In this document: positions 1-6,907 of the stretch, in pieces
Layout: each line of letters opens with the position of its first letter
Numbering within the stretch: position 1 is the first letter of the stretch
Source: Anaerolineae bacterium
GTDB taxonomy: Bacteria; Chloroflexota; Anaerolineae; DUEN01
Length of the DNA stretch: 8,151 bases
Direction: 5' to 3'
Assembly (NCBI GenBank): GCA_021159845.1
Contig: JAGHDS010000065.1
Location: 1-8,151, forward strand
The notes under the pieces: generated by a model
The model's database searches: none
Seen by the model: only the letters and a program-made list of their open reading frames with translations
Told to the model about the DNA's origin: nothing
Program-made: the position numbers and the translations under genes

Positions 1-69
1 GAACAGTCCCCATGAGCGGTGGCACACCGCATAACGATGAAAATGGATGGTCGATACCGATGAGCATAA

Positions 70-165
70 GAACGCAGATGACGTTGATGCACACAGACCC
101 TCACGGATCATCCTGTTTTACTTTTTCATCTGCGTAGATCGGCTTCTTCTGCGTCATCAGCGTTC
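70..165. repeat. Imperfect inverted repeat upstream of the membrane-protein gene
   Basis: GAACGCAGATGACG at 70-83 is the reverse complement of CGTCATCAGCGTTC at 152-165 with one mismatch in 14. The interior holds a further related word, CATCTGCGT at 127-135. Words of the type CGCAGATGA/TCATCTGCG recur as dispersed non-coding repeats in many environmental bacterial genomes, so this is probably a small dispersed repeat remnant rather than an operator. No transposase or target duplication is visible. The rest of 1-344 holds a short hairpin (GCGGTG-gca-CACCGC, 16-30) and no convincing gene; anything upstream would end within the first tens of bases. Confidence 0.45.
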
Positions 166-277
166 ACCGACTCTATTTTCGAAGCAGTTACCAACACGCG
201 GAGCGAGACAGCGGTCCACCATTGGAATGAGGGAATACCCCCGCAACGGTCTGATTCTCTGAATCCTCATCCCTGTG

Positions 278-283
278 TATAAT
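278..283 (+). promoter_or_regulatory. Possible -10 box (TATAAT) for the membrane-protein operon
   Basis: An exact TATAAT lies at 278-283, but the -35 position (about 255-260, TTCTCT) is poor. If it is used, transcription would begin near 290, which rules out the ATG at 282 (it overlaps the -10 box) and favours the ATG at 345 as the translation start. Confidence 0.3.
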
Positions 284-344
284 GAGACTCGAACAACTAC
301 CTCGCGGCGCCATATCCGGCAGAATAGCGACATGGGACAACATA

Positions 345-2435
345 ATGGGGCAAGTGCCTGCAGAATCCAATTCCAAAGGTGAATATCGAAAAATCGCTGC
401 CCCTCTGATCCGCCGGACAGCCGGCGTGACAGCCCTGTATGCCCTGCTCACACTGCTCATGACTTATCCGGCCATCGTACACGCCCTCTCCGCCATCCCC
501 GGCGATGGGTTCGACGGCTGGCAGAACCTCTGGAACCTCTGGTGGATACGGCACGCCCTGCTAGTGGAGCATCGCTCCCCCTTCTTCACCGACATGATCT
601 ACTATCCCACCGGCGTAAGCCTGCTATTCCACACACTCAATCCCTTCAACGGCTTCACCTTTCTGCCTGTGCAATTGACCGCCGGTCTCTTCGCCGCTTA
701 CAACAGCGTCGTGCTCTTCAGCTTCACCGTAGGCGGCCTCGGCGGCTACCTCCTGGGCCGATATGCGCTTCGCCGCGTGCCCGAGCCCGCGCGCACATGG
801 GCCGCCATCCTATCCGGCATCGTGTACACCTTCTCCCCATTTCACTTCGCCCACCTGCTCGGGCACATGCAAGTCTTCTCCCTGGAGTGGATTCCCTTTT
901 ACGTCCTGTACCTCTGGCGCGGTGTGGACCGCGCCCGGCAGGGAACGCTTACCCCGCGCGATGCGGTGCTCCCGGCTCTGTTCCTCGTCCTGATCGCCCT
1001 ATGCGACTGGTATTTCGTCCTCTACTGCGTACTCTTCACCGGGCTGGTCTGGGCATACCTTCTATGGACTCGAGAGATGAGTTCCCTCATCGCGGGCTGG
1101 ACGATCGCGATGGGGGGACTGTTCGCCCTTGTGCTCTCCCCGCTGCTCCTACCGATGATACGAGAGGCCCGCACGTACGACTTCATGGTGCCGTCGCCTA
1201 ACCAGGTCTACATCCTGTCCGCCGACCTTTTGGGCTTTCTGACGCCTAACGAGTTTCACCCAATATGGGGACACGTAGCCGCCCGGCTGGGGACTCACTT
1301 CACCAGCACGACATCGGAGCACATGATCTTTGCAGGGTACGCACCGATGATCCTGGCGTTATGGGGTGCACGGCAAAATCGTAGCCGAGGCGGCTTCTGG
1401 GCGCTGTCGGCTGTCGGCTTCGCCCTCCTGGCGCTAGGACCAGCGCTGCACATCGCCGGCAGGCAATATCCAATCCCCCTGCCCTATGCCTTACTACAGC
1501 ACATCGTCCCGTTTATCCATATCACGCGCTCCGTCAGCCGGTTCGACGTGATGGTCATGCTCTCACTGGGTGTGTTGGCCAGCCTGGGCCTGCAAACGCT
1601 GATGGCCACCAGAGGGCGACCATCCCTGATCGCCCTGGGAGTAATAGCGATCACGCTGTTCGAGTTCTTCCCCGCGCCCTACCCGATCTCTCCACCGGAT
1701 ACGCCGACCTGGTACCGGACGCTGGCCCAGGAGCCGGGCGACTTCGCCGTGCTCAACCTCCCCATGAACTGGGACCGCCCGGGCTACCTGCTCTACCAGA
1801 CGACACATGGCAAGCGCCTCACCGTCGCCTACATCTCCCGCGAGGACCCTCGCACCCTGACAGAGCGCGTGCCTGTGCTACAACAGCTACGCCACCTGGG
1901 GCCAGACGTCATCGCTCAAGACCTGACGCTTGTGGGACGCAGCGTGCTCGCCTATCTAGACGTCCGTTACGTCATCCTGGATCGATATAAAATGCCAGGA
2001 GAAACAGAACGAACAGCTACAATCCATTACGCCACAGCGGCGCTGGACGGGCTACGCCCCATATACCAGGACGAACGGCTGACAGTCTATCGCGTCGAGC
2101 CGCCTGCTGCTCCACGTCCTTTCCTGATCCTGGGACCCCGATGGGGATCTCTCCAAGTCGAAGATGGCGTTCCCTGGCGGCGGATCTCCGGCACGGCCAT
2201 TCTGCAGATCTATACGGCGAAGCCCGTCACCGTGACACTGCAAATGGTCGCTCGCGGGGAGCGACCGGGGATAACACTGCAACTACAATCCCCAGACGGG
2301 GCGACGTCGACCATCCGGCTGGGCACCGACCCTCGCCTAGTCTCATTGGGGCCGATGACGCCGGCGACAGGGCTGCACAGGATCACCCTATCGGTCAATG
2401 CCCCCGCCTGGATCACAGGTCTGGACCTCAAATGA
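345..2435 (+). CDS. Polytopic membrane protein, GT-C glycosyltransferase-like
   Basis: A 696-residue integral membrane protein, probably an envelope glycosyltransferase-like protein of the GT-C general type; substrate unknown. Hydrophobic segments fill roughly residues 25-50 and 105-445. The first outside loop carries an acidic GDGFD motif (53-57), then a W-rich stretch (WNLWWIRHAL) and FYYP-like text (YYPTG, 86-90), the layout typical of GT-C enzymes in which a loop-1 Asp is catalytic. A conserved-looking TRSVSRFDV motif (394-402) precedes the last membrane helices. The C-terminal ~250 residues are soluble-looking, probably outside the membrane, with beta-rich text at the end. The ATG at 282 would add 21 residues but overlaps a TATAAT, and neither start has a good ribosome-binding site. 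It heads a tight run with two DUF72 genes, 14 bp upstream of the first. Codon third positions are strongly C-rich. A YfhO-like or pyruvoyl-tetrahydropterin-synthase-related membrane family is an alternative. Confidence 0.8.
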   Translation: MGQVPAESNSKGEYRKIAAPLIRRTAGVTALYALLTLLMTYPAIVHALSAIPGDGFDGWQNLWNLWWIRHALLVEHRSPFFTDMIYYPTGVSLLFHTLNPFNGFTFLPVQLTAGLFAAYNSVVLFSFTVGGLGGYLLGRYALRRVPEPARTWAAILSGIVYTFSPFHFAHLLGHMQVFSLEWIPFYVLYLWRGVDRARQGTLTPRDAVLPALFLVLIALCDWYFVLYCVLFTGLVWAYLLWTREMSSLIAGWTIAMGGLFALVLSPLLLPMIREARTYDFMVPSPNQVYILSADLLGFLTPNEFHPIWGHVAARLGTHFTSTTSEHMIFAGYAPMILALWGARQNRSRGGFWALSAVGFALLALGPALHIAGRQYPIPLPYALLQHIVPFIHITRSVSRFDVMVMLSLGVLASLGLQTLMATRGRPSLIALGVIAITLFEFFPAPYPISPPDTPTWYRTLAQEPGDFAVLNLPMNWDRPGYLLYQTTHGKRLTVAYISREDPRTLTERVPVLQQLRHLGPDVIAQDLTLVGRSVLAYLDVRYVILDRYKMPGETERTATIHYATAALDGLRPIYQDERLTVYRVEPPAAPRPFLILGPRWGSLQVEDGVPWRRISGTAILQIYTAKPVTVTLQMVARGERPGITLQLQSPDGATSTIRLGTDPRLVSLGPMTPATGLHRITLSVNAPAWITGLDLK

Positions 2436-2449
2436 TGACGGAGACGACG

Positions 2450-3193
2450 ATGGGTGCACAGTCCATACGAGAGGGACGATGCCGGGTGGGCACATCTGGA
2501 TGGGTATATCCTCACTGGAAGGGCGTCTTTTACCCCAGTGACCTGCCACAGGCGCGCTGGTTTCAACACTACGCCCGTTACTTCGACACGGTCGAGATCA
2601 ACAACACCTTCTACCGGCTGCCGAGTGAGCAGGCCTTCGATCACTGGCGGGAGCAGGCGCCTCCCGGCTTCGTCTACGCCGTCAAGGCCAACCGGTACAT
2701 CACGCATGTCCGGCGGCTGCGTGAGTGCCGGGAGCCACTGGAGAGGTTCCTCAGTCGGGCGTCGCGCCTGGACAATGCCCTCGGCCCTATCCTGTACCAA
2801 TTGCCTCCCAAGTGGCGCCCCAACGCGGAACGCCTGGCCGCGTTCGTCAAGCTACTGCCGCCCGACCGGGTCCACGTCTTCGAGTTTCGCGACCCGCGCT
2901 GGTTCACACCTGTAGTGCTCGACATTCTGCGAGCCCACGGGTTAAGCTTCTGCATCTATCACATGCCCGGCATTGAATGTCCGCGAGAGATCACCGGCTC
3001 TACCGTTTACGTGCGTATGCATGGTGCGGGAGAACTGTACGGGGGAAGCTATAGCCTCAATGCTCTACGAGGGTGGGCCAACCGCATCCGCGCCTGGTGC
3101 CAGTCCGGCCACGATGTCTACGTCTACTTCAACAACGACGCCTTCGGACACGCCGTGCGCAACGCGCTAACGCTGAAGGAACTGTTGGAGTGA
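2450..3193 (+). CDS. DUF72 (YecE-like) family protein, copy 1
   Basis: A 247-residue protein of the DUF72/YecE family, whose members fold as TIM barrels; biochemical role not established. Family signatures in order: GTSGW (14-18), WKGVFYP (23-29), EINNTFY (49-55), VKANRYITH around K79, EFRDPRWF with E145, VRMHG with H191 and VYFNND near the C terminus (226-230). Length is close to the usual ~240-260 residues, so it looks intact. The start at 2450 is chosen because GGAG lies six bases upstream (2440-2443). An alternative ATG at 2432 overlaps the stop codon of the membrane-protein gene (ATGA) and would give translational coupling. The next gene is a second DUF72 member 4 bp downstream, so the two are almost certainly co-transcribed. 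Confidence 0.9.
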   Translation: MGAQSIREGRCRVGTSGWVYPHWKGVFYPSDLPQARWFQHYARYFDTVEINNTFYRLPSEQAFDHWREQAPPGFVYAVKANRYITHVRRLRECREPLERFLSRASRLDNALGPILYQLPPKWRPNAERLAAFVKLLPPDRVHVFEFRDPRWFTPVVLDILRAHGLSFCIYHMPGIECPREITGSTVYVRMHGAGELYGGSYSLNALRGWANRIRAWCQSGHDVYVYFNNDAFGHAVRNALTLKELLE

Positions 3194-3197
3194 GACC

Positions 3198-3938
3198 ATG
3201 AGCCTGAACGTTGGGTGCTGCGGATTCGCCCGGAGCCGGGCCGCCTACTTCGCCCGTTTCTCGGTCGTGGAAGTCCAGCAAACCTTCTACAAGCCACCGC
3301 GGCTATCCACGGCCCAGCGGTGGCGCTCCGAGGCTCCACCGGACTTCGAATTCACGATGAAGGCATGGCAACTCATCACCCACGAGCCATCATCGCCCAC
3401 ATACCGTAGAGCCCGGCTTCGCCTGGAGTCACCGGCCGATCATTATGGATCCTTCCGTCCTACAGATGAGGTATTCGCCGCCTGGAATCGCACCTGCGAG
3501 ATCGCCCAGGCGCTCCGGGCGAGAATCGTCCTATTGCAGTGCCCGGCCAGTTTCCCCCCTACTGGCGAACACGTCCAGAACCTGGAAACCTTTCTGCGAA
3601 CCATCGACCGCCACGGCATCCAGCTGGCATGGGAACCACGAGGCAAATGGCCCCCCGACCTGGTTCAGGAGATCTGCGAAAGGCACGATCTGATCCACGC
3701 GGTCGATCCGTTCCAAGCATCACCGACGACCACAGGTATGGCCTATTTCCGGCTGCACGGCCGCACGGGTTATCGATACCAATACACCGACGACGATCTG
3801 GATCAGCTTCTCGCCTGGTGCCGGAAATTCGAAAAAGCGTACTGTCTGTTCAATAACATCACCATGTGGGATGACGCGCTGCGGTTCTTAAACCGCATTC
3901 ATCCAAGGGACGAGAGGAACGCTACCGCCGATTCATAG
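3198..3938 (+). CDS. DUF72 (YecE-like) family protein, copy 2, divergent
   Basis: A 246-residue second DUF72 member. It keeps the family skeleton but with altered motifs: VGCCGF (5-10) replaces GTSGW, EVQQTFY (25-31) replaces EINNTFY, then MKAWQLITH (54-62), AWEPRG with E146, FRLHG with H187 and CLFNN (216-220). The WxGxFYP element of copy 1 is missing, so the N-terminal loop is shorter. GGAG at 3187-3190, inside the end of copy 1, sits seven bases before the ATG, which fits an operon. Sequence similarity to copy 1 is low outside the motifs, so this is an old paralogue or a subfamily partner rather than a recent duplication. Its last 17 bp overlap the end of coaX on the other strand. Function unknown. 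Confidence 0.88.
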   Translation: MSLNVGCCGFARSRAAYFARFSVVEVQQTFYKPPRLSTAQRWRSEAPPDFEFTMKAWQLITHEPSSPTYRRARLRLESPADHYGSFRPTDEVFAAWNRTCEIAQALRARIVLLQCPASFPPTGEHVQNLETFLRTIDRHGIQLAWEPRGKWPPDLVQEICERHDLIHAVDPFQASPTTTGMAYFRLHGRTGYRYQYTDDDLDQLLAWCRKFEKAYCLFNNITMWDDALRFLNRIHPRDERNATADS

Positions 3939-4695
3939 CATAGATGATACGCAGGCCATCCAGCGTCAGCCAGGGATCGACATATTGGATGGCCGACGTC
4001 TCCCGGGCGACCATTTGCGCCAGCCCACCAGTGGCGATCGTCTTCATATCCTCCCCCAGCTCATCGCGGAACCGAGCGATCATGCCCTCCACCAGGGAGA
4101 CGTAACCATAGAAGATGCCAGACTGCATGGCGAGCGCTGTGTTCGTGCCGATAACCTTGGGCGGTGGAGCGATGTCCACCCGGTAAAGCTTGGATGCCCG
4201 GGAAAACAGTGCCTCCGCCGCTATGCCAATGCCGGGAGCGATGGCACCACCTAGATAATCCCCCTCACGCGAGATGGCGTCGAACGTTGTCGCCGTACCG
4301 AAGTCCACAACACAAGCGGGACCTCCATACTTATGTTGGACGGCAGCACAATCCACCACGCGATCCGCTCCTACCTCGCGCGGGTTCTCGTAACGAATGC
4401 GCACACCCGTCCGTACGCCCGCATCGACGATCAAAGGATCGTGTCCGAAATAGCGACGACACATCTCCTGGAAAACGCGTGTTAGGGCTGGGACCACACT
4501 AGCGATGGCCACGCCCGAGACATCATCAATTGCCAGCCCTCGATGCTGGAACAACTGGACCAAGAGGATGCCATATTCATCCGGCATTCGATCGTGCACC
4601 GTAGCGATCCGCCAATGAGCTTGCAATTGCTCTCCCTGGTATACCCCCAAGGTGATATTCGTATTCCCAATGTCAACCGCAAGCAGCACAGCCAT
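3922..4695 (-). CDS. coaX: Type III pantothenate kinase (CoaX)
   Basis: A 257-residue cytoplasmic enzyme that phosphorylates pantothenate with ATP, the first step of coenzyme A synthesis; an ASKHA-fold kinase usually needing a monovalent cation. Visible motifs: phosphate-1 DIGNT (8-12) with D8, GADR (109-112) of the pantothenate site, DFGTATT (131-137) with D131 as catalytic-base candidate, GGAIAPGI (149-156), GTNT (183-186), SGIFYG (192-197), ATGG (221-224) and the C-terminal DPWLTLDGLR (240-249). Length is normal for the family. AAAGGAG lies upstream of the ATG at a long spacing of about 12 bases; no better start exists. It converges on the second DUF72 gene with overlapping stops. Third codon positions are G/T-rich on the coding strand, the opposite of the aldolase gene on the same strand. 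Confidence 0.96.
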   Translation of the reverse strand: MAVLLAVDIGNTNITLGVYQGEQLQAHWRIATVHDRMPDEYGILLVQLFQHRGLAIDDVSGVAIASVVPALTRVFQEMCRRYFGHDPLIVDAGVRTGVRIRYENPREVGADRVVDCAAVQHKYGGPACVVDFGTATTFDAISREGDYLGGAIAPGIGIAAEALFSRASKLYRVDIAPPPKVIGTNTALAMQSGIFYGYVSLVEGMIARFRDELGEDMKTIATGGLAQMVARETSAIQYVDPWLTLDGLRIIYAMNRR

Positions 4696-4950
4696 TGGGA
4701 CCTGTGTCTCCTTTCATTATCGTTTCTCGTAACTTTAGGATTCTATAGCCGTCATAGTAGGATTGGGGAAATGTGGAAAGGACATCTTTGTTTGGGCGAG
4801 CTCTTCTATCGGGGTACCAGATATCGTCGTCATGCCCCCGTGTACCGCCGTATATAGTACTCGATCTCCCTGGGCCTGGTTTCTTCTGGTTGGGGATTGG
4901 TGTCTAGAAAAGTGTATATGGATTTGATTGCCCCTCTCCGGGTGTTTTGT

Positions 4951-4974
4951 TCTATACGAACCACAAGGTATAGA
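4951..4974. repeat. Dyad TCTATAC-n10-GTATAGA
   Basis: Perfect 7-bp arms, TCTATAC at 4951-4957 and GTATAGA at 4968-4974, are separated by 10 bases. The size and spacing suit a dimeric DNA-binding protein or a small hairpin. It lies in the AT-richer middle of the coaX-aldolase intergenic region, about 255 bp upstream of the coaX start. Confidence 0.4.
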
Positions 4975-5128
4975 TGATCGCTTCACGCTTGACACTACGT
5001 GTAGAGATTAAGGCTATCCGTGCAGGTGATTCTCTCGGTTCAAGGCCACTTTTCTGCGCATAGTTATCCTACCTCCCCGCTCTACTTATCCCCAGTCCTT
5101 GGCAGGTATTGGTAAGTAGTCCACAGGT

Positions 5129-5145
5129 TATTCCTCAGAGGAATA
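5129..5145. repeat. Perfect 17-bp palindrome beside DnaA-like boxes
   Basis: TATTCCTC and GAGGAATA form perfect 8-bp arms around a single central base. The site begins three bases after the DnaA-box-like TAGTCCACA at 5117-5125 and 56 bp from the aldolase stop codon. With a one-base centre it is more likely a protein-binding dyad than an RNA hairpin, and no T-tract follows on either strand. Confidence 0.45.
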
Positions 5146-5200
5146 TGGTGGCGCCCGTTCGCCGTTACGTCGTGGTCACAGAGATACGCTGGTGCGGCTT

Positions 5201-5827
5201 TCACGGCTTGACTATGAGAGGCGGGTTTTTGGCGATGTCCAGCAGTCGGGCCATCAGTAGAGTATGGGCACTCCACTCAATACGCTCCAGGACATCGTAT
5301 GCGTCATCCAGGTCGCGGCCAACCGTGAGAGCCCCGTGCCAGGCCAGGATGAGCGCTATCCCGTGTTCCCTCAGCTCTTCTTGGTGCCTGGCCAGCTCGG
5401 CTACGACCTTTTCCGCCAGCTCGATGGAGTGAGCCGGCACGGGGGGGATCACCGGTATCTCGCCGAACTTCTCCGTGTAGCCACTTGTGGGCACAATGGG
5501 CTGACCAGTGGCGGCAAAGATGTTGATATATTTTGGATGAGCGTGGATGACGCCGTTAACCTCTGGAAAGGCGTCGTATATGGCGAGATGCATTGCGCTT
5601 TCCCGGGAGAGCATACCTTCCCCGGACAGCACGTTGTGTTGATCGTCCAGGACGATAACCTGGTCTGGGCGTAGATTCCACTGGTTCTTACTACCGGCGT
5701 AACGGGGGCTCATGTAGATGCGACCGTTCACCCGGTGGCTGACGTTCCCGCCGGCCGAGTTGGTCAGGAAGCGCTGATACATCAGTCGGCCGACCTCGAC
5801 TACCTTCTGCCGTGGGTCTGTGGGCAT
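5201..5827 (-). CDS. Class II aldolase/adducin family protein (FucA/AraD-like)
   Basis: A 208-residue zinc-dependent class II aldolase/epimerase-family enzyme, likely acting on a phosphorylated sugar (L-fuculose-1-phosphate aldolase or L-ribulose-5-phosphate 4-epimerase type); the exact substrate cannot be read from sequence. Motifs: GNVSHR (27-32) for phosphate/substrate binding, GMLSRES with catalytic-acid candidate E76, zinc ligands H95 and H97 in VIHAHPKY, and third ligand H164 in AWHGALTVG. Length matches the family. The start at 5827 has AGGAGG ten bases upstream (plus-strand CCTCCT, 5838-5843); an ATG 45 bp further out would overrun that site. It is divergent from the phosphoesterase. 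Third positions are C-rich on its coding strand. No partner sugar kinase or isomerase is nearby, so the pathway is open. Confidence 0.93.
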   Translation of the reverse strand: MPTDPRQKVVEVGRLMYQRFLTNSAGGNVSHRVNGRIYMSPRYAGSKNQWNLRPDQVIVLDDQHNVLSGEGMLSRESAMHLAIYDAFPEVNGVIHAHPKYINIFAATGQPIVPTSGYTEKFGEIPVIPPVPAHSIELAEKVVAELARHQEELREHGIALILAWHGALTVGRDLDDAYDVLERIEWSAHTLLMARLLDIAKNPPLIVKP

Positions 5828-5891
5828 GATCCTGAAACCTCCTGTTCCGTCGTGGTGAGTATCCCGCCTCACGGTGTGACGCTGGAGAGAT

Positions 5892-5937
5892 ACATCCCTC
5901 TGTGTCTTCAGCGCCCCTCGGGGGCGGAAAGGGATGT
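5892..5937. promoter_or_regulatory. Nested dyad between aldolase and phosphoesterase genes
   Basis: Outer arms ACATCCCT (5892-5899) and AGGGATGT (5930-5937) are perfect complements. Inside them CGCCCC (5912-5917) and GGGGCG (5921-5926) form a second hairpin with a three-base loop. On the minus strand it would fold in the leader of the aldolase mRNA, 65-110 bases before its start; on the plus strand it is upstream of the phosphoesterase promoter. No T-tract follows, so it is not a standard terminator. An operator or structured leader is possible. Confidence 0.4.
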
Positions 5938-5984
5938 GTCAGGTATATCTATGGTGTTTGCAGTTGGCTGCTGTGTCTATCCCA

Positions 5985-6013
5985 TTGACGGGGCTTGCGA
6001 GTGGCTGTACATT
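5985..6013 (+). promoter_or_regulatory. Sigma-70-type promoter for the phosphoesterase gene
   Basis: TTGACG (5985-5990, 5/6) and TACATT (6008-6013, 4/6) are separated by exactly 17 bases. A start near 6020 would leave a leader of about 30 bases with the ribosome-binding site. The -10 box overlaps the candidate minus-strand -10 for the aldolase gene. Confidence 0.45.
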
Positions 6014-6037
6014 ATCCCAGAATACTGGATTCGGCAA
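6011..6037 (-). promoter_or_regulatory. Possible extended -10 promoter for the aldolase gene
   Basis: On the minus strand TGGGATAAT provides GATAAT (plus 6016-6011) with an extended -10 TG, and TTGCCG (plus 6037-6032) lies at a short 15-base spacing. It would give an aldolase leader of about 175 bases that includes the nested dyad. It overlaps the plus-strand phosphoesterase promoter, so the two genes may compete or be co-regulated. Confidence 0.28.
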
Positions 6038-6049
6038 GCGGAGGAGGGC

Positions 6050-6694
6050 ATGGAGAGTATCGCCTTTTTGTCTGATATACACGGCCGGCTGGGGGCTCTG
6101 GTGGATGTGTTGGCGGATGCTCAAGAGCGAGGCGTGGATCGGTTCGTCTGTCTGGGGGACATTGGGACTTCTGATTGTTTGGAGGTTTTGGAGAGCATGG
6201 ATGCCTCGTGCGTGTTCGGAAATTGGGAGGTGTCCGGATGGCGGCGATACGCTGGACGGTATCGCGAGTGGGTGTTGTCCTGGCCGCCGGTGTTGGCCGA
6301 GGATGGATGGATGGCGGCTCATGCCTCGCCAGACTGGCCGGATGGCGTGAGGTCGATAGCGGATACGGTTGCTTATCGTGAGCAGCATAGGCTTTCGTGG
6401 TTGCGGTTGTTTCCCTCTTTAGATCGGGACGAGGAGGCCCGATGGCGGGCTTTGGCGGCTATGGAGGCCGCAGGCGTTCGGGTGGCATTCCACGGGCATA
6501 CGCATGTGCAGGAGGTTTGGCGATGGTGGCCGGATGGCCGGCTGGCTCGTGTGCGCGAGACAGAGTTCGATTTAGCCGCGGATGGTAGCCGTTATTTGGT
6601 GGGTGTGGGCAGCGTGGGGAATCCGTTGGATGGGGATGGCGCCTGCTACGCCATATGGGAGCCGCCTGGCCGAGTGCGCTTGTTGCGAGTGTGA
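6050..6694 (+). CDS. Calcineurin-like metallophosphoesterase (YfcE-type)
   Basis: A 214-residue cytoplasmic two-metal phosphoesterase of the small YfcE/Metallophos_2 type; natural substrate unknown. Metal-binding motifs in order: SDIHG with D9 and H11, LGDIG with D37, GNWE with N58 (family GNH/GNxE), H91 in AAHASP and HGHTH with H148 and H150, then GSVGNPLDGDG (187-197), characteristic of this subfamily. The start is set by the conserved MxxIAFLSDIHG N terminus and a GGAGGAGGG tract just upstream (6040-6048). An in-frame extension to 5735 exists but crosses the promoter and has no conserved text. Third positions are G/T-rich. The final ~34 bp (encoding about PPGRVRLLRV and the stop) recur at 7894-7937 beside a palindromic repeat. 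Confidence 0.93.
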   Translation: MESIAFLSDIHGRLGALVDVLADAQERGVDRFVCLGDIGTSDCLEVLESMDASCVFGNWEVSGWRRYAGRYREWVLSWPPVLAEDGWMAAHASPDWPDGVRSIADTVAYREQHRLSWLRLFPSLDRDEEARWRALAAMEAAGVRVAFHGHTHVQEVWRWWPDGRLARVRETEFDLAADGSRYLVGVGSVGNPLDGDGACYAIWEPPGRVRLLRV

Positions 6695-6704
6695 TATGTG
6701 TCGT
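6661..6704 (+). repeat. 44-bp direct repeat, copy A (end of phosphoesterase gene)
   Basis: This stretch spans the last 11 codons and stop of the phosphoesterase plus 10 bp downstream. It matches 7894-7937 in 43 of 44 positions. The one difference (6693 G against T) changes the stop TGA to TTA in the far copy. The two copies lie 1233 bp apart in the same orientation and bracket the toxin-antitoxin-like pair. Confidence 0.85.
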
Positions 6705-6705
6705 G

Positions 6706-6811
6706 GGCGGGTCTCAGACCCACCCCTACAATTTGGCGGCCGCTCGGCCGTTTGTGCCTGTAGCGGGTGTAATACGTGGTATGTGTGTCGTGGGGGAGGG
6801 TCTCAAGACCC
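6706..6811. repeat. Palindromic repeat block 1
   Basis: Two palindromes flank a spacer. The first is GGGTCTCAGACCC at 6709-6721, the second GGGTCT-CA-AGACCC at 6798-6811. The spacer begins with CCCCTACAATTTGGCGGCCG, shared with block 2. Its later part (about 6739-6790) is a degraded third version of the 44-bp repeat, suggesting an old tandem duplication of the gene tail plus palindrome with a period near 80 bp. GGGTCTCAGACCC words resemble dispersed intergenic palindromes that I associate with Chloroflexota genomes. Confidence 0.75.
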
Positions 6812-6861
6812 GCCCATTCGGATCCGCGTTGGGAAACGATGCGGTATGCTCGCAGTTTGCG

Positions 6862-6870
6862 TGGTATACT
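6862..6870 (+). promoter_or_regulatory. Extended -10 promoter for the toxin-like gene
   Basis: TGGTATACT supplies a TGn extension and TATACT as the -10 box (6865-6870). No good -35 is present, as is usual for extended -10 promoters. Transcription would begin near 6877, 20 bases before the GGAGG at 6897-6901, supporting translation from the TTG at 6908. Confidence 0.4.
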
Positions 6871-6907
6871 GGTGGCGGGAGAAGCCGAACGTTGGCGGAG
6901 GATCGCA

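Larger units (their letters stand above)
4696..5200. other. Candidate replication origin region (coaX-aldolase intergenic)
   Basis: A ~505-bp gene-free region, about 45-53% GC by hand count over 4741-5040 against roughly 60% in the neighbouring genes. It sits where strand composition reverses: the plus strand is C-rich to the left and G/T-rich to the right, the sense expected at an origin. DnaA-box-like 9-mers (consensus TTATCCACA) are TTATCCCCA at 5086-5094 (8/9), TAGTCCACA at 5117-5125 (7/9), TTATCCTAC at 5064-5072 (6/9) and, on the minus strand, CTTTCCACA at 4772-4780 (8/9 to TTTTCCACA). Two perfect dyads lie here too (4951-4974 and 5129-5145). No box is a perfect consensus match, no dnaA or dnaN is in the window, and a local inversion boundary could give the same skew. 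The region must also hold the coaX promoter, for which no convincing -35/-10 pair was found. Confidence 0.33.

Noticed and set aside
211..223. Minus-strand sequence close to the T-box consensus (AATGGTGGACCGC)
   Set aside because: It lacks one base of the conserved core, the required stem I would lie inside the membrane-protein gene, and no synthetase-type frame follows before the left edge.
4989..4994. Perfect TTGACA -35 hexamer on the plus strand
   Set aside because: There is no acceptable -10 at 15-19 bases, and it would point against the aldolase gene.
4735..4995. 86-residue minus-strand frame in the coaX-aldolase intergenic region
   Set aside because: It has no ribosome-binding site, no recognisable motif and no codon bias, and it spans the candidate origin.
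5735..6049. N-terminal extension of the phosphoesterase frame
   Set aside because: It overlaps the aldolase start and the promoter region; the family N terminus and GGAGGAGG site place the start at 6050.
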